Shown: in pieces, positions 1-8,361 of the stretch
Numbering within the stretch: the first letter of the stretch is position 1
Layout: every line of letters begins with the position of its first letter
NCBI RefSeq assembly: GCF_012927165.1
Contig: NZ_JABBGA010000006.1
Location: forward strand, 124,001 to 188,000
Direction: 5' to 3'
From: Zoogloea dura
GTDB taxonomy: Bacteria > Pseudomonadota > Gammaproteobacteria > Burkholderiales > Rhodocyclaceae
Length of the DNA: 64,000 nt
Notes under the pieces: model-generated
What the model was told of the DNA's origin: nothing
Seen by the model: only the letters and a program-made list of their open reading frames with translations
Databases searched by the model: none
Made by a program: the position numbers and the translations under genes

Positions 1-594
1 CACTGCGGGGGTTTCCCGGGTGCGCATCACTTCGGCCAGGGGCAGGCTGCCTTCCACCTGGTAGGAGTTGGTGCTGAGGATCACCGGGCAGGCCACCGCG
101 CTGGCCCGGATGGCCGAGGCATACACGGCTCCGTCGCTGGCATAGACGGCGCCGGGGGCCAGCTCCTGCAGGATGGTGGCGACCTTGGAGAAGTCCTTGG
201 CCAGCCGCGAGTAGGCGCTGGACACGGTGGCGAAGGGCCGCCCGATATGCATGGTGGCCAGGGTCAGCAAGGCCTGGTCGAGGCTGTTGTCGGACAGGCA
301 GACCACCGGTGAGGCGGGGCCGATGCCGAGGTCGAGGAGGCCCTGGGCCAGCTTGCCGACCTGCTCGCGGACCTGCGCATAGGTCATCCGGATCCACTCG
401 CCGCTTTCGGCATCGCGTTCGGCCAGGAAGAGGGCGTTGGGGGTGCGCTCGGCCCAGTATTCCAGCCAGTCGCCGATGCAGCGGGTGACGTCGCCGAGGG
501 GCTCGGAGCAGGCCAGGATGAAGCCGCCCTTGGAGAGGTCGATGCGGGTCACCCTGGGGGGCGCCAGCATGCCGGGGTTGTCGAAGAAGCTCAT
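1..594 (-). CDS. Feruloyl-CoA-synthase-like AMP-dependent acyl-CoA ligase (N-terminal part, cut by window edge)
   Basis: About 198 N-terminal residues are present; the gene continues beyond position 1. The start ATG at 594-592 is preceded by AGGGAGA. The protein opens MSFFDNPGMLAPPRV and contains WLEYWAERTPNALFLAERD and CLSDNSLDQALLTLATMHIG. This is the N-terminal pattern of the feruloyl-CoA synthase (Fcs) branch of the ANL superfamily, which adenylates an aromatic carboxylate and transfers it to CoA. The AMP-binding P-loop and C-terminal lid lie outside the window, so substrate and completeness cannot be judged. It is the last visible gene of the minus-strand aromatic cluster, 11 bp after the binding-protein gene, so co-transcription is likely. 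A different aryl- or acyl-CoA ligase is possible. Confidence 0.8.
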   Translation of the reverse strand, partial: MSFFDNPGMLAPPRVTRIDLSKGGFILACSEPLGDVTRCIGDWLEYWAERTPNALFLAERDAESGEWIRMTYAQVREQVGKLAQGLLDLGIGPASPVVCLSDNSLDQALLTLATMHIGRPFATVSSAYSRLAKDFSKVATILQELAPGAVYASDGAVYASAIRASAVACPVILSTNSYQVEGSLPLAEVMRTRETPAV

Positions 595-605
595 GATGGT
601 CTCCC

Positions 606-1751
606 TTACTTCAGCAGCTTCCAGCTGTCTTTTTCGATGGTGATCAGCACGCGGGCGCCATCGCCCAGGCCTGAGTGGTCGGTGGCCGACATGGTGTTGA
701 TGCCGTGGGTCAGCGGCAAGTCCTTCGTTTTCTCGAGGGCGTCGCGCAGGGCGGCGCGGAACTCGGGGGTGCCCGGCGCGGCCTTCTTGCCGACCGTGGC
801 GACGGCCTTGTCGAGGAGCAGGTAGGCATCCTGGGCATAAGCGCCGAAGGGGTTGCGGGAAGCGGCGCCGTGCTTGCCTTCATAAGCCTTCAGGTAGTTG
901 AGGGCAACCTTCTTGCTCGGGTTGCTGTCGGGCAGCTGCTCGGCCACCAGGACCAGGCCGGTGGGCAGGACCAGGCCTTCGTCGGTGTTGCCGGCGACCC
1001 GCAGGAAGTCGTTGTTGGCGGCGCCGTGGGTCTGGTAGAACTGGCCCTTGAAGCCGCGTTCGCGCAGGGCGCGCATGGGCAGCGCGGCCGGGGTGCCGCT
1101 GGCGGCGATGAACACCGCGTCGGGCTTCTGGGCGGTCAGTTTGAGGGCCTGGGCGGTGACGGACTGGTCGGTACGGGCATAGCGCTCCACGGCCACCAGC
1201 TTGATGCCGTTCTGTTCGGCGCGCTTTTCCACGTCCTTCAGCCAGGCTTCGCCGTAGGCGTCGCTGAAGCCGATGAAGGCGATGGTCTTGGTGTCACGCT
1301 TCTTCATCTCGTCGAACAGCACCGAGGACATCACGCTGATGCTGTGGGGCAGGGGGAAGACCCACTGGATGGCCTTGGGCGCAAAGGGGGCCAGGGCGAT
1401 CTGCGGGATCTTCGCCTCGCTGGCCACTTCGGCCACCGCCAGGGAGGTCGGCACGGTGGTGGAGGCGATGATGGCGTCCACCTTGTCGGCGTCGGCAAAG
1501 CGGCGGGCGTTCTTGCCGGCCTGGGTGGGGTCGGAGGCGTCGTCGAGCACCACGTAGTTCACCGGCAGCCCACCCAGGGTCTTGGGCAGCAGCTCGATGG
1601 TGTTCTTCTGGGAAATGCCCAGGGATGCGGCGGGGCCGGTGGAGCTGACGCTGACGCCGATGGTGACGGTCTGGGCCTGGGCGTGTCCGATGCCGGCAAA
1701 GGCGAGCAGGCAGGCGGCGGACAGGCTGTTGAGGAGCTGGCGGCGGTTCAT
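606..1751 (-). CDS. ABC transporter substrate-binding protein, branched-chain amino acid/aromatic acid type (LivK-like)
   Basis: A 381-residue periplasmic type I binding protein. The chosen ATG at 1751 follows GGAGAC and opens with a signal peptide (MNRRQLLNSLSAACLLAFAG, cleavage probably after AQA); the in-frame extension upstream lacks signal character. The mature part starts QTVTIGVSVSSTGPAASLG, typical of the Peripla_BP_6 family used by HAAT transporters. In aromatic-catabolic clusters such proteins often bind aromatic acids rather than amino acids; that is inference here. No permease or ATPase gene is visible, so partners lie beyond the left edge or elsewhere. It lies between the flavoprotein gene and the CoA ligase on the same strand, suggesting uptake of the cluster's own substrate. 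Confidence 0.85.
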   Translation of the reverse strand: MNRRQLLNSLSAACLLAFAGIGHAQAQTVTIGVSVSSTGPAASLGISQKNTIELLPKTLGGLPVNYVVLDDASDPTQAGKNARRFADADKVDAIIASTTVPTSLAVAEVASEAKIPQIALAPFAPKAIQWVFPLPHSISVMSSVLFDEMKKRDTKTIAFIGFSDAYGEAWLKDVEKRAEQNGIKLVAVERYARTDQSVTAQALKLTAQKPDAVFIAASGTPAALPMRALRERGFKGQFYQTHGAANNDFLRVAGNTDEGLVLPTGLVLVAEQLPDSNPSKKVALNYLKAYEGKHGAASRNPFGAYAQDAYLLLDKAVATVGKKAAPGTPEFRAALRDALEKTKDLPLTHGINTMSATDHSGLGDGARVLITIEKDSWKLLK

Positions 1752-1886
1752 GTTTGTGTCTCCGATATAGGTGTTGTGGGGTGATGCGGTGAAACGGCTT
1801 GGGCTGTGCAACGGGTTTCCACAGGCGCGACAGCCCCCGCCGGTGCCCACCGGACCCAGGCTGTCAGTACGAAAGCGGACGCGGAT

Positions 1887-2891
1887 TCAGGTGGCCGGGT
1901 AGCGGACGTGCAGGCGGGCGGCGTCTTCCAGTTCGCGGCCCAGGCAGTCGGCGTATTCCCGGTAGAGCTGGCGAACCACCTCGGCGGTGTCGGCGATACG
2001 CTCGATGCCCCCCACCCCGTGGCCGGCCGACCAGACGGTCTTCCAGGCCTTGGGGGCGGCGACGATGTCGCCGGAGAAGTCGATTTTCTTCTCTTCGCGG
2101 AGCTGCTCGGTGGTGAAGCCGGCCTTGTCGAGGGTGGGCTTGAGCCAGTTGGCGAGCACGCCCGAGACCGCCTTGGTGGCGACCAGGTCTTCGATGCCGC
2201 TGCTCACCACGAGCTCGCGGTATTCGGCCTCGGCCTGGCTTTCGGTGGTGGCGATGAAGCGGGTGCCGGCCAGCACGAAGTCGGCGCCCAGCAGCTGGGC
2301 GGCGCGGATGTCGGTGCCGGTGGTGATGGCGCCGGCCAGGCCGACGGGGCCGGACCAGAACTTGCGCACTTCGGCGAGCAGGGCGAAGGGGTGGTAGTGG
2401 CCGGTGTGGCCACCCGCCCCCTGGGTGACCAACACCAGCACGTCGGCGCCGGCGTCGGCGGCCTTGCGGGCGAGGCTGGGGTTGATCACGTCGGCCATCA
2501 CGATGCCGCCATAGCCATGCACCACGTCGAGCACCCGGCGCGGACTGCCCAGGGCGGTGGACACGATCTTGGGCTGGAATTCCTGCACCAGCGCCAGCTC
2601 TGCCTCGAAGCGGTCGTAGCTGCTGTGGACGATCAGGTTGATGGACCAGGGTGCGCCGGGCTTGCTGGCCTGGATGGCGTCGCGGGTCCGGGCCATCCAG
2701 TCGCGGAGGATGTCCACGTTGCGGGCGTTGGCGGCCGGGTAGGAGCCGATGATGCCGGCCTTCGCGCAGGCGATGACCAGGTCCGGTCCTGAAACCAGGA
2801 ACATCGGCGCAGCCATCAGCGGCAGGGTGCCGTGGGCGACGATGTCGAGAAAGTCCTGCTGCGGCGCAGTCAGGCTTCGCGTGAAGCTCAT
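1887..2891 (-). CDS. Nitronate monooxygenase/2-nitropropane dioxygenase family flavoprotein
   Basis: A 334-residue FMN-dependent TIM-barrel protein of the NMO/NPD family. Visible signatures are PLMAAPMFLVSGPDLVIAC near the N-terminus, QGAGGHTGHY (FMN phosphate/active-site loop) and LLGADFVLAGTRFIAT near the C-terminal half. The ATG at 2891 has a strong AAGGAGG ribosome site. Family members oxidise alkyl nitronates or act as enoyl reductases/flavin oxidoreductases, and many of unknown substrate lie in aromatic gene clusters. It lies 76 bp downstream of the dihydrodiol dehydrogenase and upstream of the transporter gene, all on one strand. Its role in this pathway is unknown. Confidence 0.85.
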   Translation of the reverse strand: MSFTRSLTAPQQDFLDIVAHGTLPLMAAPMFLVSGPDLVIACAKAGIIGSYPAANARNVDILRDWMARTRDAIQASKPGAPWSINLIVHSSYDRFEAELALVQEFQPKIVSTALGSPRRVLDVVHGYGGIVMADVINPSLARKAADAGADVLVLVTQGAGGHTGHYHPFALLAEVRKFWSGPVGLAGAITTGTDIRAAQLLGADFVLAGTRFIATTESQAEAEYRELVVSSGIEDLVATKAVSGVLANWLKPTLDKAGFTTEQLREEKKIDFSGDIVAAPKAWKTVWSAGHGVGGIERIADTAEVVRQLYREYADCLGRELEDAARLHVRYPAT

Positions 2892-2967
2892 GTTTCCTCC
2901 TTGGGGCTTTTTGGTGCGTCTTTTTTTATGTTTTTATGTGTTGTGGCGCAGGTGGGGCGGGGTGGCG

Positions 2968-3762
2968 TCAGCGCATGGGGCGGATCTCCCATCCACCGTC
3001 GCTCTGGATCACCGTTGCGGTGGTGGCCCGGCTGTTGTCGCGGGAGGCCAGCAGCACGTAGTGGCCGGCGTGGTCTTCCGGCTGGGCGATCATCCTGAGC
3101 GGCATGGAGTTGGCGACGTTTTCCTGGAAATTCGGGATTTCCGACAGGCGCCGCTCGCCCTTGCCCAGACTCTCCGGCCCGCGCAGCGGTGTGACGGTGC
3201 CGCCGGGGGCGACGCCGTTCACCCGCACGTCGGGGGCGAACTCGTAGGCGAGCTGCTTGATCAGGCCCAGGCCGGCGTGCTTGGAGGCGACGTAGAGCGG
3301 GCCGCCGCCGCCGGCGTAGAAGGCCGAGTTGGAGAGCGTGAAGATCATGCTGCCCTTGCTCTCGCGCAGGGCGGCCGCGGCGGCGCGGGCGGCCAGCACG
3401 TAGCCTTTGACGTTGACCCCGAAGATCTCGTCGAAGCTGTGATCCAGCTCTTCGAGGCTCATCTTTTCGAGGCGGGTGAAGAAGTCCCACACCCCGGCGT
3501 TGCCGACCAGGGTGTCGAGCTTGCCGAAGCGATCCAGGGTGGTGTCCACCGCGGCTTGGTTGTCCCAGCCGGAGCGTACGTCGCCGATGCTGACGACCAC
3601 CTGGTCGCCGAACTCGGCAACCAGGCTGTCGGCCTGCTCGTGGCTGCGTACCATGACGCCGATACCGCTACAGCCTTCCGCGAGGAAGCGCTTGACGACG
3701 GCGCGTCCGATGCCGGACCCGCCTCCCGTCACCAAGGCCACGTAGCCATTGAGCCAGCCCAT
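2968..3762 (-). CDS. cis-2,3-dihydrodiol dehydrogenase, BphB/HcaB-type short-chain dehydrogenase
   Basis: A 264-residue classical SDR. The nucleotide-binding glycine motif TGGGSGIGRAV is near residues 12-22, followed by NAGVWDF and the catalytic YVASK. The stretch HAGLGLIKQLAYEFAPDVRV with NGVAPGGT is characteristic of dihydrodiol dehydrogenases of the biphenyl/phenylpropionate type. The enzyme would oxidise the cis-dihydrodiol made by the ring hydroxylase to a catechol, reducing NAD+. The gene follows the beta subunit by 9 bp, so co-transcription and a shared pathway are very likely. The exact aromatic substrate cannot be read from sequence. Confidence 0.88.
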   Translation of the reverse strand: MGWLNGYVALVTGGGSGIGRAVVKRFLAEGCSGIGVMVRSHEQADSLVAEFGDQVVVSIGDVRSGWDNQAAVDTTLDRFGKLDTLVGNAGVWDFFTRLEKMSLEELDHSFDEIFGVNVKGYVLAARAAAAALRESKGSMIFTLSNSAFYAGGGGPLYVASKHAGLGLIKQLAYEFAPDVRVNGVAPGGTVTPLRGPESLGKGERRLSEIPNFQENVANSMPLRMIAQPEDHAGHYVLLASRDNSRATTATVIQSDGGWEIRPMR

Positions 3763-3771
3763 GGTCGCCCC

Positions 3772-4308
3772 TTACAGGAAGGTGTTGAGGTTCTTGGCCA
3801 TCAGCACCGACTGGGTGATGATGATCTTGCGGCGGGCCAGCTTGAAGCTGTCGCCATCGCTGCGCAGCACGTCCTCGCGCCGACCCACCAGCAGGTCGTT
3901 GTCCTTTTCGACACGGCTGCGGTAGTTGACGAAGGTGCTGTGCACGATGAACTCGCCGGCCTGCTCGCCCTGGTACACCTCGATGCCCGACACCACGTGG
4001 GCGTGGCGGGTGGCCGGATCTTCGGCCCAGGCGGTGGGCTGCTTGAAGCGGGTCACGCGGCGGGTCAGGTCGCGCAGGTCGTCGTTGTAGAGGGCGCCCC
4101 GGTCCAGCGCGTGGCTGCCGTTCTTGTCGGCGCGGCGGCGGTTCTCCATGGTCGGCATCCAGTAATGGATGTCTTCGGCCATCAGGGCCAGCCAGTCGTC
4201 CCAGCGCTCGTTGTCGAGCAGGCGGGCTTCACGGAACAGGAATTGCTCGACCCGGCGCTGGGTTTCAGCGTCCACCGGGATCTCGGGCAGCGTGGTCTTG
4301 GCGTTCAT
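3772..4308 (-). CDS. Aromatic ring-hydroxylating dioxygenase, beta (small) subunit
   Basis: A 178-residue protein of the SnoaL/NTF2-like ring-hydroxylase beta family, the usual length for BphA2/HcaF-type subunits. It shows VEQFLFREARLLDNERWDDW, the N-terminal helix pattern of the family, and RRKIIITQSVLMAKNLNTFL at the C-terminus. It packs with the alpha subunit in an (alpha-beta)3 oxygenase and is mainly structural. Its ATG overlaps the alpha stop codon (ATGA, 4305-4308), indicating translational coupling and a 1:1 complex. Confidence 0.92.
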   Translation of the reverse strand: MNAKTTLPEIPVDAETQRRVEQFLFREARLLDNERWDDWLALMAEDIHYWMPTMENRRRADKNGSHALDRGALYNDDLRDLTRRVTRFKQPTAWAEDPATRHAHVVSGIEVYQGEQAGEFIVHSTFVNYRSRVEKDNDLLVGRREDVLRSDGDSFKLARRKIIITQSVLMAKNLNTFL

Positions 4309-5678
4309 ACACCCTCCTTCATCTTCGGCACGTCGCGTTGGGGAACGGTCTTCCAGCTGTCGGCCTTCATCAGGTCGAGCCAGCGCTGGTAAAAGGCGCG
4401 CTGGTTGGCCTCGTTGATCTGGCCCTGGAAGACGTTGCCGGGCAGGTCGGTGCCTTCGACCCGGGTGTCCTGGCCGAGGCCGAGGTAGAGGTCCTGCTGG
4501 CGGGTGACGAAGCCGGCATTGCTGCGGGTGGAGTATTCCCAGTTCTCGCCGTCGTCCATTTCAAAGACGCCGGAGGGGCTGAAGGTCATCATGGTGCCCT
4601 TGCGCCACATGTCCTTGATTTCCTGGGGGGCCTTCTTGTTGACGAAGGTCCAGGTGTGCAGCTCGATCTGGCCCGGGCCGCGCGGGTGCCAGGTGCGGAA
4701 GGTGTTCTGGCCGGGCAGGAAGGAGGTGTTGGGGAACAGGGTGCAGGAGGAGATCGCGCCGATCATCTTCGAGCGCACCTCGCCAAGGCGCTCGGCGACC
4801 TTGGGCTGCAGCACGTACAGGTACTTGAGCAGCTCCTTCTCGCCGAGGGTGGCGCAGTTGCCGACGATGTCCTGGTTGAACTCCCAGCCGTGGCCGTTGA
4901 AGTTGACGTGGTAGGACTGTTCGGGGGTCTTGTGCACTTCGGCCACCGGGCCGCCGACCATGGCCTTGGCGCCGGAGTCGTGGGTCCAGAGCGCGTGCAG
5001 GATGTCGCCGACGAAGTTTTCGGAGGCGTACTTCCAGTTGCACTGGATCACCGACTTGACGCAGCCGCCGATGAACTCGGTGCCGCCTTCGTCCATGTCG
5101 AAGATCGCGTCCAGGTAGTAGCGCATGTCGCCCAGGTAGTCGGCGAGGCTGGGCGCATCCGGATCGAGGGTGGCGAAGATCAGGCCGCGGTAGCTGTCGA
5201 TATGGGCCACCGGGTGCAGGCCGTGCTCGGACTTGTCCAGGCCGGCCGCTTCATAGGTTTCGGAGGCAGTCATGCCCTTCAGGCCGCCGTCGATGCCAAA
5301 GGCCCAGCCGTGGTAGTTGCACACGAACTGGCGGGCGTTGCCCAGGTCGGCGAAGCAGACCTTGTTGCCACGGTGCGGGCAGGTGTTGAGGAAGCCCTTG
5401 ATGCTGCCATCCTTCTGCCGGACGATCAGCACGTTGTCCTCGCCCATGTAGGTGGTGACGTAGTCGCCGGCCTTGGGGATCTGGGATTCGTGGGCCACGA
5501 ACAGCCAGCAGCGGGCGAAGATGCGCTCGATCTCCTGTTCGTAGATGTCCTTGTCCCAGAACACGTCGCGGGACATGCGCCCCTTTTCCAGGCTCAGCAG
5601 CTCGTCCAGGTTCTCGATCGACTGGGCGATGGGCCGGCGCTTGAGGCGGATCGGCTGGTCACCGTTGGCATTGCACAT
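4305..5678 (-). CDS. Aromatic ring-hydroxylating dioxygenase, alpha (large) subunit
   Basis: A 457-residue catalytic oxygenase subunit. The Rieske [2Fe-2S] ligands are C100, H102, C120 and H123 (CPHRG then CNYHGWAFG). The mononuclear iron site lies in NFVGDILHALWTH (Asp/His/His pattern, around residues 219-231). It would insert O2 into an aromatic ring to give a cis-dihydrodiol. Electrons would come from the adjacent Rieske ferredoxin. The start ATG at 5678 has a GGAG about 11 bases upstream. Length and motifs fit the biphenyl/ethylbenzene/phenylpropionate group better than the benzoate group, but the substrate is undetermined. No reductase gene lies nearby. Confidence 0.93.
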   Translation of the reverse strand: MCNANGDQPIRLKRRPIAQSIENLDELLSLEKGRMSRDVFWDKDIYEQEIERIFARCWLFVAHESQIPKAGDYVTTYMGEDNVLIVRQKDGSIKGFLNTCPHRGNKVCFADLGNARQFVCNYHGWAFGIDGGLKGMTASETYEAAGLDKSEHGLHPVAHIDSYRGLIFATLDPDAPSLADYLGDMRYYLDAIFDMDEGGTEFIGGCVKSVIQCNWKYASENFVGDILHALWTHDSGAKAMVGGPVAEVHKTPEQSYHVNFNGHGWEFNQDIVGNCATLGEKELLKYLYVLQPKVAERLGEVRSKMIGAISSCTLFPNTSFLPGQNTFRTWHPRGPGQIELHTWTFVNKKAPQEIKDMWRKGTMMTFSPSGVFEMDDGENWEYSTRSNAGFVTRQQDLYLGLGQDTRVEGTDLPGNVFQGQINEANQRAFYQRWLDLMKADSWKTVPQRDVPKMKEGV

Positions 5679-5704
5679 GATGTGTTGTCTCCGTTGTTAT
5701 TGAC

Positions 5705-6049
5705 TTAGATTGCGTCTGCGGCGGCGTCCGATTCCTGGTCCAGGTCCACCAGCACGTCCTCGCCTTCCTCGATGACCTTGTAGGTCCGGATGGCGTGTTC
5801 GCACGGGAAGCTCATGGGCTGGCCGGTGGGAATGTGGAAGGTGCCGTCGTGTACCGGGCAGGCGATGCATTCGTCGTCGACGATCTCGCCTTCGGACAGG
5901 GAGGCGGTGGCATGACTACAGCCGTCCTGGGTGGCATAGAAGGTGCCGTCCAGGTTGTAGACCGCCAGGGCGCAGCCGTTCACGTCCACCTTGCGGACCT
6001 TGCCGGCTTCCAGATCGCCCTTCTTGAAGAGAAGAATCGGTTGTGACAT
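5705..6049 (-). CDS. Rieske-type ferredoxin component of the ring hydroxylase
   Basis: A 114-residue soluble Rieske protein. Cluster ligands are in CSHATASL (Cys-X-His) and CPVHDGTF (Cys-X2-His). It shuttles electrons from an NADH-ferredoxin reductase to the oxygenase alpha subunit. The ribosome site GAGGAAAG overlaps the stop codon of the preceding dioxygenase gene (TGAGGAAAG), so translation is probably coupled. It precedes the alpha subunit by 26 bp. The cognate reductase is missing from the window and would have to lie past the left edge or be supplied in trans. Confidence 0.92.
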   Translation of the reverse strand: MSQPILLFKKGDLEAGKVRKVDVNGCALAVYNLDGTFYATQDGCSHATASLSEGEIVDDECIACPVHDGTFHIPTGQPMSFPCEHAIRTYKVIEEGEDVLVDLDQESDAAADAI

Positions 6050-6058
6050 GGGCTTTCC

Positions 6059-6895
6059 TCAGGCAAACAGTTGGACGAAGCCCAGGCCGGTGACCCATTC
6101 GCGGACCGGGGCGTAATCGATGATTTCCCCGCGGGCACCAGGCATGGCGCCCATGGCGACGGCCCACTGACGGATCTCCATGCCACCGTTGCCGCCGTTC
6201 TCGAGGATGTAGTCGTCGGACAGGCCCTGGATGGCGGTGAGGTTGCCGGTACAGGCGTAGTCCATGATTTCCTGGTCGAAGGCTTCGTTGACCTTGCCCA
6301 TCTCGGGAGTGCCTACCCAGTGGCTGATGCCGCCGCTGCCGATCACCACGACTCGCTCGTCGTCGGGCATGGCCTCGACCGCGGCCTTGATCGCGCCGCC
6401 CAGTTCGATGGCCCGCTTCATCTTGATGAAGGGATCGACACCGGCCGCGATATACACCGGGATGGTGCCGATCGACTGGCCGCGGGCGCGGACAGGGTCG
6501 ACGATCAGGCGGTCGGGGATGGCCACCGCGTGGTCCACCGTGAAGGCGCGTGCCACGGCCCAGTCGAAGCCGTTGGCGTGGCCATGGTCGGCGATGAAGC
6601 CGGCCAGTTTTTCGCTGGCCGGGATGATCTGCCGCTTGAGGCCGGGCAGCACGTCCAGCGGGCCATCCACATCGCCGGTGCCGATGATGTACTGGGGCAG
6701 GCACCCGGTGCCGAAGTTGAAATAGTGGTCGGCGCCGATGATCACCACGCTGCTGGCATTGAGTGCGGCCAGCCGCTCGGCACAGCTGTCGAAGGCCCCC
6801 CACATGCGCTTGCGGATGTCTTCCGCCGGGGCTTCCGGTGCGACGAACATCACCGGGTCATGCGGCACGAGAAAGCCGCCTACGATTTTTCCCAC
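6059..6895 (-). CDS. Class III extradiol ring-cleavage dioxygenase, catalytic (LigB/CarBb-type) subunit
   Basis: A 278-residue protein if it starts at the GTG at 6895, which follows AGGAGTTCCTC. The longer open frame upstream overlaps the next gene and is not family-like. By comparison with LigB, iron ligands would be H12 (GGFLVPHDP), H57 (GADHYF) and the Glu in NGGMEIRQW; the catalytic-base His is in GSGGISHW. The enzyme opens a catechol ring next to the hydroxyls with Fe(II) and O2. It pairs with the small LigA-like protein encoded 17 bp upstream, as in protocatechuate 4,5-dioxygenase (LigAB) and aminobiphenyldiol dioxygenase (CarBaBb). The following hydrolase-type step suggests a BphC-like role. 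Confidence 0.88.
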   Translation of the reverse strand: MGKIVGGFLVPHDPVMFVAPEAPAEDIRKRMWGAFDSCAERLAALNASSVVIIGADHYFNFGTGCLPQYIIGTGDVDGPLDVLPGLKRQIIPASEKLAGFIADHGHANGFDWAVARAFTVDHAVAIPDRLIVDPVRARGQSIGTIPVYIAAGVDPFIKMKRAIELGGAIKAAVEAMPDDERVVVIGSGGISHWVGTPEMGKVNEAFDQEIMDYACTGNLTAIQGLSDDYILENGGNGGMEIRQWAVAMGAMPGARGEIIDYAPVREWVTGLGFVQLFA

Positions 6896-6912
6896 GAGGA
6901 ACTCCTGAGTTC

Positions 6913-7212
6913 TTATTGCTTGAGGCCGGCCGAGAAGACCTGGCCTTCGGCGGCGGCGGCACCACGCAGGGCCTTCATGTAGGCAGCGGGGTGGCGGTTG
7001 GGGGCGTTCTCGGTCCAGAAGCCGAGGGTCAGCATCGGATTGACACCGTGCTTCTGCATGCCGGCCACGTCGAAGTCGGTGACCATCGTCCGCTCCTCGT
7101 CGCTGAGGGCGTAACGGGCCAGCAGGCCGGCCGGGTCTTCCTTGAAGCGCTGCTTCACGCTCCGGTCGACGCACAGCTGGTGCATCAGCTTTTCCAGGAC
7201 ATTGCGGCTCAT
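6913..7212 (-). CDS. Class III extradiol dioxygenase small subunit (LigA/CarBa-like)
   Basis: A 99-residue LigA-family protein. It contains FKEDPAGLLARYALSDEE and GVNPMLTLGFW, matching the helical LigA fold that caps the active site of LigB-type subunits. It has no catalytic residues of its own. The ATG at 7212 follows CCGGAGATCGCG. It lies immediately before the catalytic subunit on the same strand, the standard arrangement for two-component class III enzymes. LigA-like domains of this size also occur with CarBb. Confidence 0.87.
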   Translation of the reverse strand: MSRNVLEKLMHQLCVDRSVKQRFKEDPAGLLARYALSDEERTMVTDFDVAGMQKHGVNPMLTLGFWTENAPNRHPAAYMKALRGAAAAEGQVFSAGLKQ

Positions 7213-7225
7213 CGCGATCTCCGGG

Positions 7226-8047
7226 TCAGGCGCAGAAGTCGCGCACCAGTTGCAGGAAGCGGGCGCGGTGCTCGGTCTGGACCCAGTGGCCGCACTGGCC
7301 GAAGAGGTGCAGCTCGGCGCGGGGGATCGCCTTGGCCAGCAGGAAGCCGCATTCCGGCGGCACGACGCCGTCTTCGCGGCCGTGCAGGACGAGGGTAGGG
7401 GCTTCGATCTTCGCCACGGAGGCTTCGGGGAAGCCCTTGACGATGGTCGGGCCGTCGCTGTTGGGCTTGGGGATCAGCTTGCGCAGGGCGTCCTGGGCAC
7501 CGGGGCGGGCGCTGGCTTCAAAGCGGGTGCGGATCATCTCCTCGGTGATGATGTCCTGGTTGAACGGGAACAGACGCATGGTCTTTTCCATGTTTTCCAG
7601 GGAAGGCTCGTATTCCCAGGCGGAGCGCAGGCCGGGGGTCTGCACGAATTCGCCGGCGGGGGTGCCGAGCAGCACCAGCTTGTCCACCCGCTGCGGCGCG
7701 AACAAGGCCAGGCCGATGGAGAGGGCGCCGCCGAAGGAGTTGCCGACGAAAGAGGCCTTCTCGATCTCCAGCGCATCCATGATGCCGGTGAGGTGGCGTA
7801 CCCACAGCTTGATGTCGTACTTGCTGTCGGACTTGAATTCGGTATAGCCGAAGCCGGCGATGTCCGGGGCGACGACCCGGAAGTGGGGGGCGAGGTCGGG
7901 GATGACCTTGCCCCAGTTGGTCCAGGCCGAAACGCCGGGGCCGGATCCGTGCAGCAGGAACAGCGGCTTGCCGCTGCCTTCTTCCAGATAGTTGGTTTGG
8001 TGCTCTGCAGCGAGCAGGTTCCTGCCAATGCCGGGGTGTGCGCTCAT
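7226..8047 (-). CDS. Alpha/beta-hydrolase, meta-cleavage product (2-hydroxy-6-oxo-dienoate) hydrolase
   Basis: A 273-residue hydrolase of the BphD/MhpC/CarC type. The ATG at 8047 is chosen because CAAGGAGGAGAC precedes it; the upstream in-frame extension has no such site. Motifs are the oxyanion-hole segment LLHGSGPGVSAWTNW, the nucleophile S104 in VGNSFGGA, the acid in HGREDGVVP and the base in GQCGHWVQTEH. It hydrolyses the C-C bond of the ring-fission product to a 2-hydroxydienoate and a carboxylic acid. It is the first gene of the minus-strand cluster and directly faces the regulator across about 310 bp. Confidence 0.88.
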   Translation of the reverse strand: MSAHPGIGRNLLAAEHQTNYLEEGSGKPLFLLHGSGPGVSAWTNWGKVIPDLAPHFRVVAPDIAGFGYTEFKSDSKYDIKLWVRHLTGIMDALEIEKASFVGNSFGGALSIGLALFAPQRVDKLVLLGTPAGEFVQTPGLRSAWEYEPSLENMEKTMRLFPFNQDIITEEMIRTRFEASARPGAQDALRKLIPKPNSDGPTIVKGFPEASVAKIEAPTLVLHGREDGVVPPECGFLLAKAIPRAELHLFGQCGHWVQTEHRARFLQLVRDFCA

Positions 8048-8091
8048 GTCTCCTCCTTGTTTGACTTTGTTCAATACAGATGTGTATGTGT

Positions 8092-8119
8092 ATGGTACAT
8101 AAAAATCTCGAGAGTGCAA
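8092..8119 (-). promoter_or_regulatory. Candidate sigma-70 promoter with embedded palindrome for the aromatic cluster
   Basis: On the minus strand TTGCAC (8119-8114) and TACCAT (8097-8092) are separated by 16 bases. The perfect palindrome TCTCGAGA (8106-8113) lies inside the spacer, a common position for a TetR-family operator. Direct TGTAC elements also occur nearby. The whole 8048-8361 gap is strikingly AT-rich compared with its flanks and otherwise shows no coding potential. The promoter match is moderate, so the call is tentative. Confidence 0.4.
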
Positions 8120-8361
8120 TCTTTTTTGATCTGGATCAACTGATTTTGCGGTGCAGCAATATTGTTTTTTGTTTTAAAACATATAGTTGATTGTTGTACG
8201 TGTTTTCCGAAACAGGAAGTGGGGGCGGGTGTCCGGATTTGCATACACTACTGTACTGTACGGGTTTGATTTTGGTGGTTTTGTGAATTTTCGTCAGGCT
8301 GCGGCGGCGCACGGCCGCCGGGTGGCTGATATACTTCCGGCTCGCTTTATTGCACCTGCCC

